NCBI GenBank assembly: GCA_964622075.1
Contig: CAZUMR010000082.1
Coordinates: 1 to 7,413 of the forward strand
Source: WAPX01 sp964622075
Lineage (GTDB): Archaea > Halobacteriota > Archaeoglobi > Archaeoglobales > Archaeoglobaceae
Direction of reading: 5' to 3'
DNA length: 7,413 nucleotides
Positions 4,400 to 7,413 of this stretch are shown piece by piece. The notes beneath the pieces are model-generated. The model searched no databases. It was not told where the DNA came from and saw only the letters and a list, made by a program, of their open reading frames with translations. A program made the position numbers and the translations under genes. How positions within the stretch are numbered: position 1 is the first letter of the stretch; every line of letters begins with the position of its first letter.

Positions 4400-5701
4400 T
4401 CAGGTATCCTTCAGCCTTCCATAAAGGAAGTCGTCGTAAGCTGCAAGGTCAAAGTAGCCGTGGCCGCTCAGGTTGAACACTATTACCTTCTCCTCCCCTT
4501 CTTCTCTGGCCTTCAGAGCTTCGTCTATTACCACCCTTATAGCATGATTGGATTCTGGGGCAGGTATTATACCCTCCGTTCTTGCAAACATAACTCCTGC
4601 TTCAAAGGTCGGTATCTGTTTAACTGCCCTTGCCTCTATAATTCCGTGCCTAACAAGCAGGCTCATCGTGGGAGCATCTCCATGATACCTGAGACCTCCA
4701 GCGTGGATTGGTGGAGGAACGAAGTCATGACCCAGTGTAAACATTTTCAGCAGTGGAGTTAGACCAGCTGTATCTCCAAAGTCATACCTGTAATCTCCAG
4801 CCGTAAAAGTCGGACAGGCTTTTGGCTCAACTGCTATCAGTTTAACCTCTCCTTTCATGGCATCTTTCACAAAAGGATAGCAGAATCCAGCAAAGTTACT
4901 CCCTCCACCAACACACCCGACCATAATATCCGGTTTTTCTTCAGCGATCTCAAGCTGTTTTCTAACCTCCAGCCCTATAACCGTTTGGTGCATCAGCACA
5001 TGATTAAGAACGCTGCCGAGAGAGTACTTCGTATCCTCGTGTGTAGCTGCATCCTCCACAGCCTCACTGATCGCAATCCCAAGGCTCCCCGGACTTTCAG
5101 GATCTTTCTCCAAAATAGCTCTCCCGCTCCTCGTTCTCTCACTTGGGGATGGTATCACCTCACCGCCCCATGTTTCCATAAGTATTCTCCTGTAAGGCTT
5201 CTGCTGGTAGCTTACCTTCACCATGTAAACTGTACACTTCATGTCGAAAAGCCTCGTGGCAAAACTCAGAGCTGAACCCCACTGTCCGGCCCCCGTTTCA
5301 GTTGTGAGCCTTTCAACTCCCTCTTTAGCGTTGTAGTACGCCTGAGCCACAGCAGTGTTTGGCTTGTGGCTGCCGGGTGGGCTGACACCCTCGTACTTGT
5401 AATAGATTCTTGCAGGAGTCTTGAGTGCTTCCTCAAGCTTTACTGCCCTTATAAGTGGAGTCGGTCTCCAGAGGGAGTAAACTTCCCTTACCTCCTCAGG
5501 TATTCTGATCCACCTTTCATCGCTCATTTCCTGTTTTATCAGCTCTTTTGCAAATATCGGTTCAAGATCTTCCGGTTTTAAAGGTTCTTTTGTTGCCGGA
5601 TTTAACGGTGGTGGCAGTGGCTCTGGCAAATCTGGCAGGATGTTGTACCACTTCTCAGGCAGATCTTCTTCTCCAAGAACTATCTTCCTACCACCGAACA
5701 T
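4400..5701 (-). CDS. trpB2: Tryptophan synthase beta chain-like protein TrpB2
   Basis: This is a fold-type II PLP enzyme of the TrpB2 group, which condenses indole with serine (or O-phosphoserine in a Sulfolobus homologue) to tryptophan and is thought not to use TrpA in the standard way. The 433-residue length and the long Pro-rich N-terminal extension (about 1-75, with LPDLPEPLPPPLNPAT) are TrpB2 features absent from TrpB1. The PLP Schiff-base Lys is K113 in GSHKPNTA. TETGAGQWG (134-142) supplies the catalytic Glu E135, GCVGGGSN (262-269) binds the PLP phosphate, and LSGHGYFD (411-418) is the C-terminal motif, where TrpB1 usually has SGRG. The ATG at 5701 begins MFGGRKIVLGEEDLPEKWYN, a family-like start, with a TATA-like box about 26 bp upstream. 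No trpA or other trp genes are adjacent; indole salvage is a common proposal for such solitary copies. Confidence 0.95.
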   Translation of the reverse strand: MFGGRKIVLGEEDLPEKWYNILPDLPEPLPPPLNPATKEPLKPEDLEPIFAKELIKQEMSDERWIRIPEEVREVYSLWRPTPLIRAVKLEEALKTPARIYYKYEGVSPPGSHKPNTAVAQAYYNAKEGVERLTTETGAGQWGSALSFATRLFDMKCTVYMVKVSYQQKPYRRILMETWGGEVIPSPSERTRSGRAILEKDPESPGSLGIAISEAVEDAATHEDTKYSLGSVLNHVLMHQTVIGLEVRKQLEIAEEKPDIMVGCVGGGSNFAGFCYPFVKDAMKGEVKLIAVEPKACPTFTAGDYRYDFGDTAGLTPLLKMFTLGHDFVPPPIHAGGLRYHGDAPTMSLLVRHGIIEARAVKQIPTFEAGVMFARTEGIIPAPESNHAIRVVIDEALKAREEGEEKVIVFNLSGHGYFDLAAYDDFLYGRLKDT

Positions 5702-5720
5702 GCTCGTGGGAAAAGGGCGA

Positions 5721-5760
5721 GAATTAAAAGCTTACTCCAGGAAGCAAAAAGGATAAATAT
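5721..5760. promoter_or_regulatory. Compact divergent promoter of trpB2 and the FAD dehydrogenase gene
   Basis: Two TATA-like boxes face away from each other. On the minus strand CTTTTAATTC (5721-5730) is centred about 25 bp from the trpB2 ATG. On the plus strand ATAAATAT (5753-5760), after a purine-rich AAAAAGG, predicts a start near 5782, just before the FAD gene ATG at 5787. Between them is an imperfect 16-bp dyad, GCTTACTCCAGGAAGC (5730-5745, 12 of 16 positions symmetric), positioned so a bound protein could affect both promoters. Confidence 0.6.
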
Positions 5761-5786
5761 GCTTGGCAAAAGCAGGCGACAAATGT

Positions 5787-7184
5787 ATGAAATATGACGT
5801 GATAATTATCGGTGCCGGGCCCGGCGGTCTATTTGCAGCTTACAGGCTCGCCGGGAAGCTGAAGGTAGCAATTTTCGAGATGGGGCGAGAGATAGAAAAG
5901 AGAAAGTGTCCGAGCGATCTTGCAGAGAGCTACTGTCTGAAGTGCAATCCGTGCAACATAACTTCCGGTGTTGGAGGAGCTGGAGGACTTTCGGACGGAA
6001 AGTTAAACTTCGTAAAACCGGAGTATCCATCAAGCTACACGGTTGGAGGAGATTTCCTTGGCCTTGTGGATGAGGAATACCTGCTGAAGAAAATGGATGA
6101 AGTCGACCAGATATTTTTGAAACACGGAGCTCCCGATGAAGTTTACGGAATGGACAATGACAGGCTTGAGGAGCTCATAAGAAAAGCCAACGCTGCCGGG
6201 ATAGAGTTCGTTCCGCTTAAACAGAGGCACGTTGGTAGTGATGAACTGCCAAAGGTGATAAAGAGTATAGAGGACTACCTGAAGGAGAATGGAGTTGAGA
6301 TATTCACGTGCGTGACTGTAACGGACATAAATCCGGAGGAGAAGTATATAATCACGGATAAGGGCGAAAAGTATCACTACGACTACCTGATTATTGCAGT
6401 GGGAAGGGGTGGTTCTGTCTGGCTCGAAAAGTGGGTGGAGAAGTACGGTTTTGCCAAGAGCAACAAGCCAAAGGCAATAGATGTGGGAGTAAGGGTGGAG
6501 GTTGCCGCTTCAATAATGGAGGAAATTACATCGATAATTTATGACCCTAAGCTCAGGATAACAACGAAAAAGCATGACGATTACGTAAGAACTTTTTGCA
6601 CATGCCCGAGGGGATGGGTAATCAGAGAGGAATACGGGGATTTCTGCCTTGTCAACGGACACAGCAAAGCCAAGGAAAAGACGGGCAATACAAACTTCGC
6701 CCTGCTTGGACATTACAAGTTCACAGAGCCTTTTGAGTATCCCAACGAATGGGGCAGGGATCTGGCAAAGATAACAACCAAACTTGGTGGAGGAAATCCA
6801 ATAGTCCAGAGGTTGAAAGATCTGAGACTTGGCAGAAGGAGTACTGAGAACAGGATAAAGAACAACAGGCTCGTTCAGCCAACACTCAAAACAGCAATTC
6901 CGGGAGATATAAGCCTCGCCTACCCCGGAAGAGTTATAGACGACATACTTGATGCTCTGGAACAGCTTGATAAGGTTATACCGGGAGTTGCTGGAGATTC
7001 AACTCTTCTTTACGCACCGGAGATAAAGTTCTACTCGTTAAAGCTTGAGGTTTCCAGTGAAATGGAGACAAGCATAAAGGACATCTATGCAATAGGCGAC
7101 GGTGCTGGAATTAGCAGAGGAATTGTTGGAGCTGCTGTAACAGGATTGATAGCTGCTGAGAGTATTTTGAAGAAGGCTCGTTAA
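5787..7184 (+). CDS. Uncharacterised FAD-dependent dehydrogenase (COG2509-like)
   Basis: This 465-residue flavoprotein resembles the uncharacterised FAD-dependent dehydrogenases of COG2509; substrate and pathway are unknown. The N-terminal Rossmann fold is clear: MKYDVIIIGAGPGGLFAAYR (GxGxxG at 9-14), with E31 at the ribose-binding acid position. A Cys cluster follows (C41, C50, C53, C56) just before GVGGAGGLSDGKLN (61-74). The mid-section has YDYLIIAVGRGGS (198-210) and a FCTCPRG motif (270-276). Further family-like blocks are NTNFALLG (301-308), LGGGNPIVQR (333-342) and LRLGRRS (346-352). The C-terminal FAD motif DIYAIGDGAGISRGIVGAA (432-450) completes the cofactor site. The open frame begins at a TTG at 5763, but the ATG at 5787 gives the usual N-terminus and lies a few nt after the predicted transcription start. 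No signal peptide or membrane span is seen, so it is cytoplasmic. It is transcribed divergently from trpB2 and shares its promoter region. Confidence 0.9.
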   Translation: MKYDVIIIGAGPGGLFAAYRLAGKLKVAIFEMGREIEKRKCPSDLAESYCLKCNPCNITSGVGGAGGLSDGKLNFVKPEYPSSYTVGGDFLGLVDEEYLLKKMDEVDQIFLKHGAPDEVYGMDNDRLEELIRKANAAGIEFVPLKQRHVGSDELPKVIKSIEDYLKENGVEIFTCVTVTDINPEEKYIITDKGEKYHYDYLIIAVGRGGSVWLEKWVEKYGFAKSNKPKAIDVGVRVEVAASIMEEITSIIYDPKLRITTKKHDDYVRTFCTCPRGWVIREEYGDFCLVNGHSKAKEKTGNTNFALLGHYKFTEPFEYPNEWGRDLAKITTKLGGGNPIVQRLKDLRLGRRSTENRIKNNRLVQPTLKTAIPGDISLAYPGRVIDDILDALEQLDKVIPGVAGDSTLLYAPEIKFYSLKLEVSSEMETSIKDIYAIGDGAGISRGIVGAAVTGLIAAESILKKAR

Positions 7185-7196
7185 GAGTCATTAAGT

Positions 7197-7246
7197 CTCT
7201 ATTTCTATTTTATATTTTTATTGCATATTTTTATTGCTATTTATTG
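7197..7246 (+). terminator. AT-rich terminator region with 13-bp tandem repeats
   Basis: Starting 13 nt after the FAD gene stop are successive T-rich runs, including TATTTTTATTGC at 7213-7224 and 7226-7237 (13-bp period) and a degenerate third copy (TATTTATTG, 7238-7246). Multiple T tracts fit archaeal termination; the periodicity suggests slippage. Confidence 0.6.
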
Positions 7247-7252
7247 TAAGGC

Positions 7253-7276
7253 AATTTAACAGAGGTAATTTAACAG
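7253..7276. repeat. AATTTAACAG direct repeat
   Basis: AATTTAACAG occurs at 7253-7262 and again at 7267-7276 (14-bp period), between the terminator of the FAD gene and the tRNA promoter. No role can be assigned. Confidence 0.55.
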
Positions 7277-7310
7277 TCCAAGATCATGGAAGTGCAAACT
7301 GAGCACAAAG

Positions 7311-7320
7311 CTTAAATTAT
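7311..7320 (+). promoter_or_regulatory. TATA box of the tRNA-Asp gene
   Basis: CTTAAATTAT preceded by a purine-rich CACAAAG (TFB-element-like) is centred about 33 bp before the first tRNA base. Transcription should start near 7341, giving a 5' leader of roughly 8 nt for RNase P to remove. Confidence 0.55.
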
Positions 7321-7348
7321 GCAGTGGATGAGAGCTGAATGGTGACGT

Positions 7349-7413
<65 letters not shown>

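Noticed and set aside
7286..7315. Tiny ORF (MEVQTEHKA) before the tRNA
   Set aside because: Nine codons, no ribosome site, and it runs into the tRNA TATA box.

Overview
The window looks like ordinary chromosome from a hyperthermophilic euryarchaeon, most likely an Archaeoglobales member (Archaeoglobus, Ferroglobus or Geoglobus). I infer this from archaeal-type proteins (a HisF with an extended central loop, a Thermoplasma-type nicotinate phosphoribosyltransferase, TrpB2, a single-domain MazG), from archaeal TATA boxes about 26 bp before start codons, and from the protein style (many Lys/Glu, few Gln). No database search was possible, so the genus is a guess. I see no insertion sequence, phage gene, CRISPR array or other sign of recent transfer.

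Left part (1-2541, + strand): hisF (imidazole glycerol phosphate synthase cyclase subunit), then a short MazG-type nucleotide pyrophosphohydrolase with its own TATA box, then pncB (nicotinate phosphoribosyltransferase), which follows with a clear Shine-Dalgarno site and is probably co-transcribed with mazG. Middle part (2575-5701, - strand): trpB2; larB (pyridinium-3,5-biscarboxylate mononucleotide synthase of the nickel-pincer cofactor pathway); and a two-gene operon of a six-span membrane protein followed by a small winged-helix regulator. Right part (5787-7413, + strand): an uncharacterised COG2509-type FAD-dependent dehydrogenase divergent from trpB2, an AT-rich terminator region, and a tRNA-Asp(GTC) cut by the window edge.

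Functional links: PncB makes nicotinate mononucleotide, the precursor of nicotinate adenine dinucleotide (NaAD), and LarB consumes NaAD, so two steps connecting NAD synthesis with the nickel-pincer pathway lie about 1.7 kb apart, though in separate transcription units. HisF and TrpB2 belong to histidine and tryptophan metabolism, but neither sits in its pathway operon. The membrane protein/winged-helix pair resembles an autoregulated two-gene unit of unknown purpose.

Promoters explain several start codons. For mazG, the membrane protein, larB, trpB2 and the FAD gene, a TATA-like box lies 23-31 bp before the chosen start, implying leaderless or nearly leaderless mRNAs; the internal genes pncB and the winged-helix regulator instead carry Shine-Dalgarno sites. 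The most speculative items are small: dyads and tandem repeats beside these promoters, a Cys cluster in the FAD protein, and a NAPRTase that seems to lack the zinc-knuckle cysteines. I found no convincing new multi-gene system.
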